Below, one piece after another: positions 4,863 through 5,624 of a stretch of 5,624 nt of DNA. The stretch's first letter is position 1, and each line of letters begins with the position of its first letter. The DNA is from an uncultured Moraxella sp. (GTDB lineage Bacteria; Pseudomonadota; Gammaproteobacteria; Pseudomonadales; Moraxellaceae), in assembly GCA_937889485.1 (NCBI GenBank), contig CALAPG010000013.1:1-5624 (forward strand), written 5' to 3'. The notes under the pieces were generated by a model that saw only the letters and a program-made list of their open reading frames with translations, made no database searches and was not told the DNA's origin. The translations under genes were made by a program, and so were the position numbers.

Positions 4863-5624
4863 ATGACAAAACAGTTATTAACGTTTGGTATGTTACTAAG
4901 CTCAGCAACACCCGCTTTTGCCAGCGAGCTGGTGATCTATTCTGCTCGAGCAGATAACTTATTAAAACCCATCGTGGCAAAGTATGAACAACAAACTGGG
5001 GTCAAAATCAAACTGGTAAATGATAAAGCGGGCGTATTGGTAGAAAAAATCAAAGCAGAAGGTAACAACACGCCTGCAGACTTGCTCATTACCGTAGACG
5101 GTGGCAACCTTTGGCAAGCAGCGCAGCAAAACATTCTAAAGCCTGTGAACTCACCCATTTTGGAAGCCAATATTCCGCCCCAATTTCAAGACCCACAAAA
5201 TCGCTGGTTTGGGATGTCGGTACGTGCTCGAACCATCTTTTATAACCCAACCAAAGTAAACCCAAATCAACTATCAACTTACGCCGATTTATCCACTGCC
5301 AAATGGAAAGGCAAACTGTGTCTAAGAACCTCAGACAATGTCTATAACCAATCCTTGGTTGCCACCATGATTCCTCATAATGGTCTACCCCAAACCCAAA
5401 AAATCCTAAAAGGCTGGGTGGATAATCTAGCCACCAAACCCTTTGCCAACGACACAGCCTTACTTGAAGCTATTGATGCAGGTCGCTGTGATGTAGGCAT
5501 TGCCAATACCTATTATTACGGGCGCCTGCTAGATAGCAAACCTGCCATCAACGTCAAACCGTTTTTTGCTAATCAAAAATGGCAAGGCACCCACGTCAAC
5601 GTATCGGGTATTGGCTTGGTAAAA
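4863..5624 (+). CDS. fbpA: Periplasmic ferric iron-binding protein FbpA, 3' end cut by window edge
   Basis: This is the solute-binding protein that captures Fe(III) in the periplasm and hands it to FbpB. The first 254 codons are visible; family members have about 330-340, so roughly the last quarter is missing. A signal peptide is clear: MTKQ, a hydrophobic core, then AFA before Ser21, predicting cleavage after residue 20. The mature protein starts [12 protein letters not shown]. Iron-ligand tyrosines are expected in NTYYYGRL, with three tyrosines in a row at 217-219. C153 (LCLRTS) and C209 (GRCDVGI) probably form a disulfide. The segments [28 protein letters not shown] and [17 protein letters not shown] resemble Pseudomonas-type HitA/FbpA more than Neisseria FbpA, as I recall. 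An AAGGAA ribosome-binding site lies 5 nt upstream. The gene diverges from fbpBC and shares its Fur-box region. A full frame check at the 3' end is impossible here. Confidence 0.93.
   Translation, partial: MTKQLLTFGMLLSSATPAFASELVIYSARADNLLKPIVAKYEQQTGVKIKLVNDKAGVLVEKIKAEGNNTPADLLITVDGGNLWQAAQQNILKPVNSPILEANIPPQFQDPQNRWFGMSVRARTIFYNPTKVNPNQLSTYADLSTAKWKGKLCLRTSDNVYNQSLVATMIPHNGLPQTQKILKGWVDNLATKPFANDTALLEAIDAGRCDVGIANTYYYGRLLDSKPAINVKPFFANQKWQGTHVNVSGIGLVK

Noticed and set aside
4937..5277. Two minus-strand frames opposite fbpA
   Set aside because: They are antisense to the clear FbpA coding sequence and have no supporting motif or ribosome-binding site.

Overview
The window looks like chromosomal DNA of a gammaproteobacterium of the Moraxellaceae, probably Moraxella. 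This is an inference from protein character, moderate-to-low GC and the gene mix, not from any search. It holds two unrelated functional blocks separated by an insertion sequence.

Left block (1-820, minus strand): a 3'-truncated cas4 gene (190 codons visible, start at 571) whose sequence style is that of type I-C CRISPR systems. Just upstream of it lie an intrinsic-terminator hairpin (589-625) and a 55-codon C-terminal remnant of an unrecognised AT-rich gene (657-824). No other cas gene and no CRISPR repeats are visible. The cas1/cas2 genes that normally follow cas4 would lie beyond the left edge. The effector genes that normally precede it are not in the expected place.

Middle (about 821-1974): a complete IS of roughly 1.15 kb with 22-bp perfect terminal inverted repeats. 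It carries one DDE transposase of the IS4/IS701 type, read on the minus strand. The flanks do not show a matching target duplication of normal length, and the ORF remnant to its left has no partner on the right. This suggests that the IS marks a deletion or rearrangement junction.

Right block (2014-5624): a ferric iron ABC importer of the FbpABC/HitABC/AfuABC class. fbpB (fused two-domain permease) and fbpC (ATPase) form a minus-strand operon with a 4-bp ATGA overlap. fbpA (periplasmic Fe(III)-binding protein, cut by the right edge after 254 codons) is transcribed divergently. The 180-bp intergenic region between fbpB and fbpA holds a strong Fur-box match (16 of 19 bases) and promoter-like hexamers for both directions. 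One Fur site therefore probably controls all three genes by iron. FbpA captures ferric iron in the periplasm, FbpB forms the inner-membrane channel, and FbpC powers transport.

I do not see a clearly novel system. The points most worth a second look are the detached cas4, the IS junction with its possible outward promoter, and the divergent arrangement of fbpA relative to fbpBC.
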